From: Prevotella melaninogenica
GTDB lineage: Bacteria > Bacteroidota > Bacteroidia > Bacteroidales > Bacteroidaceae
Direction of reading: 5' to 3'
DNA: 64,000 nt
Assembly (NCBI RefSeq): GCF_018127925.1
Contig: NZ_CP072348.1
Location: forward strand, 689,501-753,500
Part shown: positions 26,950-35,745 of the stretch, one piece after another
Layout: every line of letters begins with the position of its first letter
Numbering within the stretch: the stretch's first letter is position 1
The notes under the pieces: generated by a model
The model's database searches: none
What the model was told of the DNA's origin: nothing
The model's input: the letters and a program-made list of their open reading frames with translations, nothing else
Program-made: the position numbers and the translations under genes

Positions 26950-27406
26950 AATCAATATTAGGATTACTGATTTCAACCTGACTCACACGTGTACCCTTTG
27001 CTGATACGGCAGTAAGGGTATGAAAGAATGCTGGCGGACAGTCAACACTCTCAAAATGACTTATATTTGTCTTTGACACCGTAACAGTATCAACAGTTGT
27101 TACCCCAGCCTTACTTATGAACACAAAGCGTAACTTGTCACTATCGCCACTATAGCTCATAGGCAAACTGAATTTTGTCGTGTTAACCTGTTTATTCAAC
27201 AAAATCGTATCTGTTTTGTTCTCACGTATTACCGAGATAGTAAGTGTATCGTGCAAAGTATCGCCCTGTACAACATAATTAGCCCATACACCATTGGTTA
27301 CAGGACAATCAATATCAGAACAAGAACTCATCCAGATTATTCCTCCAAAGAGAAGAGTAATCAAGAAAGCTTTACTTACTATATGCTTAATCTTGCTATA
27401 GTTCAT
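26903..27406 (-). CDS. DUF6452-type lipoprotein
   Basis: 167 aa. A lipoprotein signal peptide ends MSSC (Cys at about residue 29), followed by the SDIDCPVTNGVW region and a beta-rich domain. It resembles DUF6452 lipoproteins that precede DUF6048 genes in Bacteroidota; together they may form an envelope complex (inference from pairing). The end of this gene overlaps the start of the barrel gene. Confidence 0.68.
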   Translation of the reverse strand: MNYSKIKHIVSKAFLITLLFGGIIWMSSCSDIDCPVTNGVWANYVVQGDTLHDTLTISVIRENKTDTILLNKQVNTTKFSLPMSYSGDSDKLRFVFISKAGVTTVDTVTVSKTNISHFESVDCPPAFFHTLTAVSAKGTRVSQVEISNPNIDYDGTKEHILITFTNP

Positions 27407-27548
27407 TTCCTATTGAATTATATAAATAAGTAACATCAGTTGATAAGAGTTTTCAAACTTATTCTCACAGCTCTCCATTAAGTATGGCATATAAAAAGAG
27501 ACTGTTGCTGTAATCATCTATCAAAAACTACAGAAAGGGGGACTTCTC

Positions 27549-28502
27549 CTACATTTCTTTCTCTATCTGATAGTCATTTCTGCGTGGATTACTGCGACTG
27601 ATAAGGTCGCCAATAAAGCCGGCAAGGAAAAGCTGTGTACCCAATACCATCGCAACAAGAGCGATAAAGAAGGAAGCATGATCAGAAAGTAGGTCGCCAT
27701 ATACACCATTAACAAGCATAAAAACCTTTTCTACAATCAGCCAAAGGAATGCTATAAAGCCAATGAAGAACATAAACGAGCCCATCAAACCAAAGACATG
27801 CATTGGCTTCTTACCAAAGTTGGTGAGAAACCAGAGTGTCAATAGGTCAAGATAACCATTGAAGAAACGATTAATTCCAAACTTTGATTTACCATACTTA
27901 CGTGCTTGATGCTGTACAACCTTCTCACCTATACGAACAAAGCCTGCTTCTTTTGCAAGATAAGGGATATAACGGTGCATCTCACCATATACTTCAATAT
28001 TCTTCACTACATCACGACGATAGGCTTTCAAGCCGCAATTAAAGTCATGCAAATTATGTACACCACTAATCTTACGAGCCGTAGCATTAAAAAGTTTTGT
28101 TGGTATAGTCTTTGTCAATGGGTCATAACGTTTCTGCTTATAACCACTGACAAGGTCATACTTCTCCTCCATTATCATACGATAAAGTTCTGGTATCTCG
28201 TCAGGAGAATCCTGCAAGTCAGCATCCATCGTAATAACAACATCACCTTGAGCAGCATTAAAGCCACAGTAGAGCGCAGGGCTCTTACCATAGTTACGAC
28301 GGAACTTTATAGCATGAACATGTTCCGCATCTTTATGATGTAAATCCTCAATGACATCCCAACTCCTATCTTTAGAGCCGTCATTGATAAATATTATTTC
28401 ATACGTAAAGCCATTAGCGTTCATCACGCGCTGAATCCACGCGTGTAATTCTGGTAAACTTTCTTCCTCATTGTAAAGAGGAATAATTACTGATATATCC
28501 AT
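27549..28502 (-). CDS. Family 2 glycosyltransferase (polyprenyl-phosphate sugar transferase type)
   Basis: 317 aa. The GT-A domain shows VIIPLYNEEESLPEL (about 5-19), INDGSKDRSW and the metal-binding DADLQD motif. Two C-terminal membrane helices (about 230-260 and 268-300) are typical of the DPM1/GtrB class that moves a sugar from a nucleotide to polyprenyl phosphate. It follows a DUF4199 gene by 52 bp, an arrangement familiar in Bacteroides. Confidence 0.9.
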   Translation of the reverse strand: MDISVIIPLYNEEESLPELHAWIQRVMNANGFTYEIIFINDGSKDRSWDVIEDLHHKDAEHVHAIKFRRNYGKSPALYCGFNAAQGDVVITMDADLQDSPDEIPELYRMIMEEKYDLVSGYKQKRYDPLTKTIPTKLFNATARKISGVHNLHDFNCGLKAYRRDVVKNIEVYGEMHRYIPYLAKEAGFVRIGEKVVQHQARKYGKSKFGINRFFNGYLDLLTLWFLTNFGKKPMHVFGLMGSFMFFIGFIAFLWLIVEKVFMLVNGVYGDLLSDHASFFIALVAMVLGTQLFLAGFIGDLISRSNPRRNDYQIEKEM

Positions 28503-28554
28503 ATTCTATATTAGGAGTTTTCTATTAGAAATGAGGAGTTTATTAAGTTTAAAT

Positions 28555-29094
28555 TTAAGATATCTGTCTCTTGCCTTTCTTAGACATAATAGCTGCAATA
28601 AATAGAGAGCATAAGCCACCTAACATTACGGCAGTAACAAAAGTGCTTGAGGCTAACGAGTAGGGTTGAAAAGCCTCTGGCAACGCTGCTATAAACTGGT
28701 CATATGGAACACCTATAGCTGCGAGAGTGCTTTTTCCCTCATTACTGGAATAGAGATTAGTAACCATCATGAGTAATTTCCCATTATCAAGATAATGCAT
28801 ATAAAGCCATTGCAGCAAGCTAAAGATAATTGCAGCATTAAAGAAAACACGTACACAATAAAAAAGACTACAACGAAAAGATATAACTCCATTACGTCCC
28901 TCCTCACGAAAAATCTTCAATCGATAAGCAACAAAGAAAGGAGTTGAAATAGAGAGTAAAAAACTAAATTGTGCCAAAACTGGCAGAATGGTTATACCCA
29001 ACAAGCATGCGAAACTTGCTGCCCAAATGATAGCAAGATAAATACCATCATATCGAGTATAAGCTGTCAGTTGTTTAAAATCTTCATAAATCAT
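28555..29094 (-). CDS. DUF4199 membrane protein
   Basis: 179 aa with four hydrophobic helices (about 20-38, 42-58, 80-100 and 150-170), which fits DUF4199. Unknown function; the tight spacing to the GT2 gene suggests a shared role in lipid-linked sugar handling. A minus-strand box TACTTTTG (29099-29106) lies so close to the ATG that the transcript could be leaderless. Confidence 0.75.
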   Translation of the reverse strand: MIYEDFKQLTAYTRYDGIYLAIIWAASFACLLGITILPVLAQFSFLLSISTPFFVAYRLKIFREEGRNGVISFRCSLFYCVRVFFNAAIIFSLLQWLYMHYLDNGKLLMMVTNLYSSNEGKSTLAAIGVPYDQFIAALPEAFQPYSLASSTFVTAVMLGGLCSLFIAAIMSKKGKRQIS

Positions 29095-29186
29095 GATACA
29101 AAAGTACGGAATATTTATTATAAATAATGTAGTACACTGCCAAATTTATGTTTTTTTGTTAAAAACAGAAAAAGTTTTGATTTCTC

Positions 29187-29218
29187 TTTGCCAGAAATAA
29201 ATAATTTATATATCTTTG
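29187..29218 (+). promoter_or_regulatory. Promoter of the SRP RNA / tRNA-Thr unit
   Basis: TTTG (29187-29190), a 20-bp gap and TATCTTTG (29211-29218): a near-perfect Bacteroidota promoter. Transcription should begin near 29224, at a perfect 8-bp hairpin GCTTTACC/GGTAAAGC (29224-29245). Confidence 0.75.
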
Positions 29219-29249
29219 CACCCGCTTTACCAGCAATGGTAAAGCATTA

Positions 29250-29352
29250 GACGGGCAAGTCTCTTACGACCAGCTCCCTTTGAATCCCCCAGGACGGGAA
29301 CGTAGCAAGGGCAGAAGGTTGTAGCGGTGCGATAGGAATCGCTTGTCCACCC
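29250..29352 (+). ncRNA. ffs: Signal recognition particle RNA (4.5S, bacterial small type)
   Basis: The apical domain of bacterial SRP RNA is readable: CCCCCAGGACGGGAACGTAG followed by CAAGGGCAGA, matching the conserved CAGG..CGGAA..AGCA pattern that binds Ffh. Terminal arms GGGCAAG and CTTGTCC (one G-U pair) close the molecule at about 103 nt. It guides membrane-protein ribosomes to FtsY. The gene ends 1-2 nt before a tRNA, so processing must separate them. Confidence 0.9.
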
Positions 29353-29353
29353 C

Positions 29354-29427
29354 GCCTCTTTAGCTCAGTTGGCCAGAGCACGTGATTTGTAATCTCGGGG
29401 TCGTTGGTTCGAATCCGACAAGAGGCT
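29354..29427 (+). tRNA. tRNA-Thr (anticodon TGT)
   Basis: Acceptor arms GCCTCTT and AAGAGGC, the D-arm AGCTCAGTTGGCCAGAGC, anticodon loop TTTGTAA and the T-arm GGTTCGAATCC are all present. CCA is not encoded (TCAA follows). One T-T mismatch sits in the anticodon stem. It directly follows the SRP RNA. Confidence 0.93.
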
Positions 29428-29460
29428 CAAATTAATAGAATGACTAAGAACACAGAAGAA

Positions 29461-29486
29461 GGTATGTCGTGAGGCATACCTTTTTT
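29461..29486 (+). terminator. Terminator of the SRP RNA / tRNA-Thr transcript
   Basis: GGTATG and CATACC arms followed by TTTTTT, 34 bp after the tRNA. Confidence 0.8.
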
Positions 29487-29621
29487 GCATTATATGGCAT
29501 CAGAAAAGTTTCTGATAACCTAATTGGAAGATCTAAAAAAAATAAGACGTCCCACAGAAACCCTAAATTATCAGGACTATATTTTATATTGGAATTACAT
29601 TGTCAAGCAGGAGAAAGCCCC

Positions 29622-29822
29622 CTACTCCCAAATCTTCGCAGCGAGTTTGACAAATTCGACCTTACCATCAATGTAATCTGCAAAATATTCTGCTGCTGGT
29701 ACACCATCAGGAAGATTACATGAGCCACAACCGCCACACGAAGGTGCCTTACAATGGAAACGTTCTTGAATAAACTCAATTCGCTCTTCTCGGTCTGAAT
29801 ATTCTATTTGTGGTGCTAACAT
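29622..29822 (-). CDS. Small cysteine-rich protein of unknown function
   Basis: 66 aa with a cluster CKAPSCGGCGSCNLP (about 24-38), five residues from four to five closely spaced cysteines that could bind a metal or Fe-S centre, followed by an amphipathic C-terminal part. No signal peptide. A minus-strand box TAAGTTTG (29876-29883) lies upstream. Its coding look and conserved-type Cys motif argue that it is real. Confidence 0.6.
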   Translation of the reverse strand: MLAPQIEYSDREERIEFIQERFHCKAPSCGGCGSCNLPDGVPAAEYFADYIDGKVEFVKLAAKIWE

Positions 29823-29947
29823 CTAATTAACTATTTGTTTAAAAAGTATTTTATCTCCTTATAATAATCGATTTGCAAACTTACACAAAATATTCGATAT
29901 ATAATGAAATAATTACAAAAGTTTCAGCAAGTAAAAACAAAACAAGT

Positions 29948-30637
29948 TTACAAAACTTGCTTCAACTGTGTAAAATACTCCAACTTTAACAAATGAGGGT
30001 GTTCATACTCCTCTACAACTTCATGCTGCCATGTTGTATGAAAAGGAATATGAGCTGCCCAACCACCGAGTTTTAATACAGGTTCTATATCCGAACGAAA
30101 AGAATTACCCACCATCAATAACTGCTCAACATTAATAGAAAACCTCTCACACAATTGGTAATAAGATGCCTCTGTCTTATCTGAGACAACTATAATATCA
30201 TCAAAATATGGCTTTAAGCCTGAACGATGAAACTTATTTTCTTGATCAAGCAGTTCACCTTTTGTAAAGACAACTAAATGGTATTCTCCTCTCTCATGTA
30301 AAACCTTCAAAGTTTCTTCAACTCCATCCATTGGCTTGCCTGGTAATTGGAGAAGTTCTTTCCCTAATTTTATAATCTTCTCAACCTCATCTGCTTTTAA
30401 CCTTCCCCCACTTACCTCTATTGCATTCTCCAATAAAGATAATAAGAAAGCCTTACTCCCATAACCTAAAAGTGGCATATTTGCTGTTTCAACAGCAAAA
30501 AGAGCTTTAGAAATTTCATCGGCTGAGGCGTATGACTTTAATAGCTCACAATACTCTTTCTCTACCGCCTCAAAATAAGTTTGACACTCCCACAGAGTAT
30601 CATCTGCATCAAAGGCTATTAATGATATATCTTTCAT
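29948..30637 (-). CDS. HAD-superfamily phosphatase
   Basis: 229 aa. The nucleophile motif FDADDTLW (residues 9-16), KGELLDQENK in the third motif region and the GNSFRSDIEP acidic motif near the C-terminus define a HAD hydrolase with a helical cap, similar to the YjjG/Gph class. The substrate is unknown. A minus-strand TAATTTTG box (30658-30665) lies 21 bp upstream. Confidence 0.85.
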   Translation of the reverse strand: MKDISLIAFDADDTLWECQTYFEAVEKEYCELLKSYASADEISKALFAVETANMPLLGYGSKAFLLSLLENAIEVSGGRLKADEVEKIIKLGKELLQLPGKPMDGVEETLKVLHERGEYHLVVFTKGELLDQENKFHRSGLKPYFDDIIVVSDKTEASYYQLCERFSINVEQLLMVGNSFRSDIEPVLKLGGWAAHIPFHTTWQHEVVEEYEHPHLLKLEYFTQLKQVL

Positions 30638-31134
30638 AACTTTATTGTTTCCACCTGCAAAATTACATTATTTATATATGTAACACAAATAACAGCCACA
30701 AAATAATCTCTATATTTAACTAACTACCTTAATGATGTAAGCGTCATTCTAAAAAGATCATTATAGACTTAACTTAAATAGGTTCTCCATAAAATTCAAA
30801 TAATTATTTTCTTAGACTTTAGGATACATCCTTCAAAAAAAATCTTAGAAATGAAATAAACATCAATCCCTTTTGCCACCAAGAGTCCAAGCAAAAAAGT
30901 ACAGGAAATTAGTAATTTATCCAATATTTTTTAGCCCAAATAATTTTTGCAGAATGAATAGTTTTATATAAATTTGCAACAGAAAGTTTATCAAAATGGA
31001 AAACTTTTGAAGAAGAAAAAATAGAAAAGTTATCCAAAACAGACAACTTTCACAAGAAAACAGTGTATAAAAATTACACCTTCTGATAGACAGTAATAAC
31101 AGAGTTATAAACACCTAAAAAGATAAAATGAGCA
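30638..31134. other. Intergenic region upstream of nrdD
   Basis: AT-rich, divergent between the HAD gene and nrdD. Apart from promoters for both I see no ORF and no riboswitch. I looked for an NrdR-type box and found none convincing. Confidence 0.5.
30946..30976 (+). promoter_or_regulatory. Putative nrdD promoter
   Basis: TTTG (30946-30949), a 19-bp gap and TAAATTTG (30969-30976); this leaves an untranslated leader of about 150 nt. Confidence 0.55.
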
Positions 31135-33294
31135 ATGGAAATGAAGAACTTTACAATCACAAAACGTGATGGGTCAAAGGATCGGTTCTCCCTCGACAAA
31201 ATTATGAATGCTATTCTCAAGGCATTCGAAAGTGTCAACGAACCTACTGATTTGGGTACTTTATCAAAAATCATCGCTAACTTGAATATTCAAAACGACA
31301 TCAAGGTAGAAGACATCCAGAATCAGGTTGAGTTGGCACTTATGAAAGAAGGCTATTATCAGGTAGCAAAAAGTTTCATCGTTTATCGTCAACAACATAC
31401 TGAAGACCGTGAAACTCTTGAAAAGATGAAGTTTCTTTCTGACTATTGTGTTGCGTCAAATGCAGCTACAGGTTCAAAATTTGATGCCAATGCAAATGTT
31501 GAACATAAGAACATCGCAACACTTATTGGCGAACTTCCTAAACAGGGATTCATTCGTCTCAACCGCAGACTACTTGTTGATCGTATTAAGAAGATGTATG
31601 GTAAGGACTTGGCTGATGAGTATATTGACCTTCTAAACCACCATTTTATATATAAGAATGACGAGACAAACCTCGCCAACTATTGTGCATCCATCACTAT
31701 GTACCCTTGGCTTATTGGAGGTACAAATTCAATTGGTGGAAATTCGACTGCGCCAACAAATCTGAAAAGTTTCTGTGGTGGCTTTATTAATATGGTATTC
31801 ATGGTGTCATCTATGCTTGCTGGAGCTTGCGCTACGCCAGAATTCTTGATGTACATGAACTACTTTATCCAAAAGGAATATGGTAAAGACTACTGGGAGC
31901 GTGCTGATGAAGTTGTTGATCTTAGCCTAAGAAAGCGTACCATTGACAAGGTGATTACTGATTACTTTGAGCAGATAGTTTATTCACTGAACCAGCCTAC
32001 AGGTGCCCGCAACTATCAAGCGATATTCTGGAACATTTCTTATTATGACCGCCCATACTTCGAGTCACTCTTCGGAAACTTCTATTTCCCAGATGGCTCA
32101 CAGCCTGACTGGGAGAGCCTTTCATGGTTACAAAAACGCTTTATGACTTGGTTCAACCAAGAGCGTCTAAAGACTGTTCTCACCTTCCCTGTTGAAACAA
32201 TGGCTTTGTTAGCAGAGAATGGTGATTGCAAGGATAAGGAATGGGGTGACTTTGCCGCTAAGATGTATTCTGAGGGACATAGTTTCTTCACATACATGAG
32301 CGATAATGCCGACTCACTCAGTTCATGCTGTCGTCTGCGTAATGAGATTCAAGATAACGGCTTCTCTTATACGCTCGGTGCTGGTGGCGTCTCAACTGGA
32401 TCAAAGAGTGTATTGACAATCAACCTCAATCGCTGTATTCAGTATGCAGTCAATAACAACCTTGATTACAAGGAGTATCTGACGCATATTATCGAGTTGT
32501 GCCATAAGGTACAATTAGCATACAATGAAAACCTCAAAGAGTTACTACGTAATCACATGCTCCCACTCTTTGATGCTGGATACATCAACATTGATCGCCA
32601 GTATCTGACTATTGGTATCAATGGTCTCGTAGAGGCTGCAGAATTCATGGGACTTGACATCACACCGAATGAGGACTATAAGAAGTTCGTACAGACTGTA
32701 CTTGGATTGATAGAAACACAGAATAAGGCTTTCCGTACAAAGGAAGCTATGTTCAACTGCGAGATGATTCCTGCAGAAAATGTGGGAGTAAAGCATGCTA
32801 AATGGGATTCAGAAGATGGGTATTTTGTTCCACGCAATTGCTACAACAGCTATTTCTATCGCGTTGAGGACAACTCGTTGACGATTCTTGACAAGTTCAA
32901 ACTGCACGGAGCACCTTATATAGAACATCTAACTGGTGGTTCTGCACTTCACATGAACCTCGAAGAGCACCTCTCTGAGCCTCAGTATCGTCAGTTGTTG
33001 CGTGTCGCTGCACAGGAAGGTTGCAACTACTTCACATTCAACATTCCAAATACCGTCTGCAACGACTGCGGTCACATAGACAAACGTTATATGCACGAAT
33101 GTCCACATTGTCATTCTCAGAATGTTGATTATCTCACTCGCATTATTGGTTACATGAAACGTGTTAGCAACTTCTCTGTACCTCGCCAGGAGGAAGCACA
33201 CCGCCGTTTCTACGCAGGAGAAGATAAATATACAGTTAATACAACAAATGAGAAGTTATGTGAAGAAACGGTTACTGAAACCAAGAAAGCATAA
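31135..33294 (+). CDS. nrdD: Anaerobic ribonucleoside-triphosphate reductase (class III)
   Basis: 719 aa. An N-terminal ATP-cone (about 3-90; ITKRDGSKDRFSLDKI) is followed by the glycyl-radical enzyme body. At the C-terminus, the zinc site CNDCGH...CPHC precedes the glycyl-radical loop region RIIGYMKRVSNFS. It reduces NTPs to dNTPs under anaerobiosis and is the expected main enzyme in a strict anaerobe. It needs the radical-SAM activase NrdG, commonly encoded next to it, but a terminator and IS remnants follow here instead. Confidence 0.95.
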   Translation: MEMKNFTITKRDGSKDRFSLDKIMNAILKAFESVNEPTDLGTLSKIIANLNIQNDIKVEDIQNQVELALMKEGYYQVAKSFIVYRQQHTEDRETLEKMKFLSDYCVASNAATGSKFDANANVEHKNIATLIGELPKQGFIRLNRRLLVDRIKKMYGKDLADEYIDLLNHHFIYKNDETNLANYCASITMYPWLIGGTNSIGGNSTAPTNLKSFCGGFINMVFMVSSMLAGACATPEFLMYMNYFIQKEYGKDYWERADEVVDLSLRKRTIDKVITDYFEQIVYSLNQPTGARNYQAIFWNISYYDRPYFESLFGNFYFPDGSQPDWESLSWLQKRFMTWFNQERLKTVLTFPVETMALLAENGDCKDKEWGDFAAKMYSEGHSFFTYMSDNADSLSSCCRLRNEIQDNGFSYTLGAGGVSTGSKSVLTINLNRCIQYAVNNNLDYKEYLTHIIELCHKVQLAYNENLKELLRNHMLPLFDAGYINIDRQYLTIGINGLVEAAEFMGLDITPNEDYKKFVQTVLGLIETQNKAFRTKEAMFNCEMIPAENVGVKHAKWDSEDGYFVPRNCYNSYFYRVEDNSLTILDKFKLHGAPYIEHLTGGSALHMNLEEHLSEPQYRQLLRVAAQEGCNYFTFNIPNTVCNDCGHIDKRYMHECPHCHSQNVDYLTRIIGYMKRVSNFSVPRQEEAHRRFYAGEDKYTVNTTNEKLCEETVTETKKA

Positions 33295-33370
33295 CAGACA
33301 TTATTGTAACAACGCTTTAACTTACTAATAGGGCTGACAGACTTCACGTCTAATACACCTAAAATCATTT

Positions 33371-33401
33371 ACGGACACACGCTTATGTGTGTCCGTATTT
33401 G
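33371..33401 (+). terminator. Terminator after nrdD
   Basis: ACGGACACAC and GTGTGTCCGT form a perfect 10-bp stem with loop GCTTAT, followed by ATTTGTTT. Confidence 0.8.
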
Positions 33402-33501
33402 TTTATATTCCTCTTCATAGAAAAAAGGAAACTAAGTAGTAGCTCGGATTAGGTGATTTTAAAGGTTGCTACTTTAATGGTCAGATAGCCGACGCAACGC
33501 T

Positions 33502-33885
33502 GTGTTACCTAACATATATAGACATGCCTTTGGAAAAATAATCACAAAACATCAAACCATGGGCGAACTCTTTTCGGATATGGAGGACGACCTCATGGCA
33601 CTCATGTTATGGAAGAGAGTTCTTGCTTGTCTCGAGCGCATTCTTCGCGTTTTAGGAGAAACGCTTGGGGTGACACCCCCAACACCTTATGGCTACAATC
33701 AGCGGTAATAACAAAGCGATGTGCAAAATCCTCGTAATGGCTGAAGTATTGGAAAATGGGATAAGGTATATGGACACACTGCATAACCTCAGTTAGTCAT
33801 GTGTTAAAAGTCAATGGATATAGGGGAACGACAGGCAAAGGGGAATGAGAAAAGACAATGTTTTAAGGGGGGTGGGAAACTTTAG
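33502..33885 (+). mobile_element. IS4-like element remnant, right end (copy 1)
   Basis: The right terminal repeat GGGTGGGAAACTTTAG is at 33870-33885. The stretch 33655-33885 is nearly identical to 34691-34919. A short frame at 33502-33708 (68 aa; GELFSDMEDD, LACLERILRVLGETLG) is probably the C-terminal piece of the transposase. The left limit is not clear. Confidence 0.65.
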
Positions 33886-34002
33886 TTATTTTGATAATTC
33901 CCATTTTAGAGCATTATCTCTGAAATTGAGCATATTAAAATACTCCTCAATGAGCCCACTTAATCTGGAATCAGTAACCTCTTTTGCAGTTATTAAATTC
34001 AC
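33886..34002 (-). pseudogene. 38-codon ORF cut off at the IS end
   Basis: A GTG-started frame (VNLITAKEVTDSRLSGLIEE...) runs leftwards and meets its stop exactly in the bases joining the IS terminal repeat (TAACTAAAG). It looks like the front of a longer gene truncated by the IS, or a chance frame. It lies 23 bp after the immunity-like gene on the same strand. Confidence 0.35.
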
Positions 34003-34025
34003 TATTTACTCTTTAGTATAACCAC

Positions 34026-34400
34026 TTATATTTTTATATACGCCCATCTTGCCTCAAATTTAATTTTATCACAATTCGCTTTATTCGTAAGAATAATGAT
34101 ATGTTCATTTCCTCGTAATCTCTCTATTCTAAAACAATAATTACTTCCATTATCTATATTAAAATTTATAATCCTCACCCCTATAAAATCAAATTCAATT
34201 TGAACTGTATTTACCTTGCAGTCTAACCATTTTAAAGGTAATTTATCAGGAAGTTCTGATGTATCTAATGTTAGTATAAGTTCGAGGTCTTCGCCTGGAA
34301 CTACGATAATGTTTATTATTTCAACATCTTGGAGTTGAGGTATGTTTTTATATAGTGCTGTTAGACTACGTACATTTTCAAATAGTGTTATGTCCATCAT
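34026..34400 (-). CDS. Orphan immunity-type protein (Imm50-like, tentative)
   Basis: 124 aa, beta-rich, no signal peptide. The middle, LPDKLPLKWLDCKVNTVQIE, resembles Imm50-type immunity proteins of polymorphic toxin systems; this is recognition by eye only. It sits between two copies of the same IS remnant with a SUKH gene and a nuclease toxin tip nearby, a context that supports an immunity role. No cognate toxin adjoins it directly. Confidence 0.5.
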   Translation of the reverse strand: MMDITLFENVRSLTALYKNIPQLQDVEIINIIVVPGEDLELILTLDTSELPDKLPLKWLDCKVNTVQIEFDFIGVRIINFNIDNGSNYCFRIERLRGNEHIIILTNKANCDKIKFEARWAYIKI

Positions 34401-34454
34401 TTATTTTATGAGATAATGTTTACTTATTTTGGGATTTCAATGTTATATAACTAA

Positions 34455-34919
34455 CTAAAGTTTCCCACCCTAATAAATAGAGAAATAACAGTTTGTCGAA
34501 TTTTCTTTGTAAATTAGTAATCGCTAAACAACTGATTTTAAAGACAAGACAACACAACAGTTATGGAAGCAAAAATAGAGAAAAAAAGCGAGTCATCCAA
34601 ACTTTTGAGTATTAAAACTCGAATGAGTGATGATTTATTTTATCTTTTTGGTAAGTCTGGCTTTGGTCACTTGTTATCCCGCCTGTCATTGGAGAAACGC
34701 TTGGGGTGACGCCCCCAACACCTTATGGCTACAATCAGCGGTAATAACAAAGCGATGTGCAAAATCTTTGTAATGGCAGAAGCATTGGAAAATGGGATAA
34801 GGTATATGGACACACTGCATAACTTCAGTTAGTCATGTGTTAAAAGTCAATGGATATAGGGGAACGACAGGCAAAGGGAAATGAGAAAAACCTGTGTTTT
34901 AAGGGGTGGGAAACTTTAG
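34455..34919 (+). mobile_element. Internally deleted IS4-like element (copy A, 465 bp)
   Basis: Both ends are present: CTAAAGTTTCCCACCC at 34455-34470 and its reverse complement at 34904-34919. The left 236 bp match copy B and the right 229 bp match copy 1, fused at about 34690. A 48-codon ORF from 34563 begins like the transposase (MEAKIEKKSESSK, then MSDDLFYLFGKSGFGHLLSR) and stops shortly after the join. I see no clear target duplication. Confidence 0.75.
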
Positions 34920-34997
34920 ATTATTATTTATTGTTTTTTTTATGTTATATACTCTAATAACGTTTCCGATTCGGATTTATTGTATACCCGTTGTTAG

Positions 34998-35060
34998 TAC
35001 CCTTATAAGAGTGTTCGTCAATACCCTTGTATGGGTGTTCACTGATACCCTTATATGACT
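34998..35060. repeat. 24-bp-period tandem repeat downstream of the SUKH gene
   Basis: TACCCTT recurs at 34998, 35022 and 35046 (exactly 24 bp apart), the first two followed by A/G-rich partial complements and GTGTTC; a partial unit starts at 34985. It lies immediately after the SUKH gene stop in its transcription direction. Confidence 0.65.
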
Positions 35061-35079
35061 AATATCACGAGGCTTTATA

Positions 35080-35667
35080 TTACCTTTTAATTGGGGTGGT
35101 ATAAAGGTCTTCATCTATTTTTCTTCCCCTCTCATCAAACAGTGAGTATATCCTCTTTAACTCTGATATAAGCATTTGCTCGAACGTTTCCCATTGGAAT
35201 AGGGAGGTTGCATCGTCTCTATCACAATAGTGCACGGTGCTTGTTCTTTTATCTATATAAAGATAAGAACCGTCCCAGTCATAACCGCCTATAAAGAAAT
35301 GGTCGTCTGTGGCATTTCGAGGTCTTTCCCGAATGTTTGCCGTAATAATCGAAAACGGTTGGCGGCTTTCATCAGTGCTTCTTTTATAGTTTCTTCTTAA
35401 ACCGTCTAAACAAAAGGTTCCAACCAATATGTCCAAGCCATTGCTTACATCTAACAAGAATTTTTTATAATCGATGGGAATTTCCATGCCCAATTCTTTC
35501 TCCAATGCTTGGACATCGTTCTTACTTAGCGGAGGATACAGGGTGTTTAGCCAAGCCTCGGGGGCTATATGGGGCGCTTTTTCTATAAGGATTGCACCAG
35601 TGGATTGGGATTCTTCAATACCCTGGTTCTGAAATCTATAAATTAAATCCCTATATGTTTTATTCAT
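35080..35667 (-). CDS. SUKH (SMI1/KNR4) family immunity protein
   Basis: 195 aa. The SUKH core is visible: PLSKNDVQALEKELGMEIPI (about 45-64), DYKKFLLDVSNG, then GGYDWDGSYLYIDK and WETFEQMLISEL. SUKH proteins neutralise diverse nuclease toxins in contact-dependent and Rhs systems. Its stop is 79 bp upstream of nothing but repeats, while its start is 78 bp downstream of the GHH toxin tip on the same strand, the normal toxin-then-immunity order, so it is probably the cognate antidote. Confidence 0.82.
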   Translation of the reverse strand: MNKTYRDLIYRFQNQGIEESQSTGAILIEKAPHIAPEAWLNTLYPPLSKNDVQALEKELGMEIPIDYKKFLLDVSNGLDILVGTFCLDGLRRNYKRSTDESRQPFSIITANIRERPRNATDDHFFIGGYDWDGSYLYIDKRTSTVHYCDRDDATSLFQWETFEQMLISELKRIYSLFDERGRKIDEDLYTTPIKR

Positions 35668-35745
35668 ATTCTATTCTTCTATATACGCTATACTATTTAT
35701 GGTAAAGGCTCATCATTAAAAATGAAGAATTTGACAATAGTTGAT

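Noticed and set aside
33502-33708. 68-aa stand-alone gene
   Set aside because: Its end lies inside sequence repeated in the deleted IS, so it is best read as a transposase remnant.
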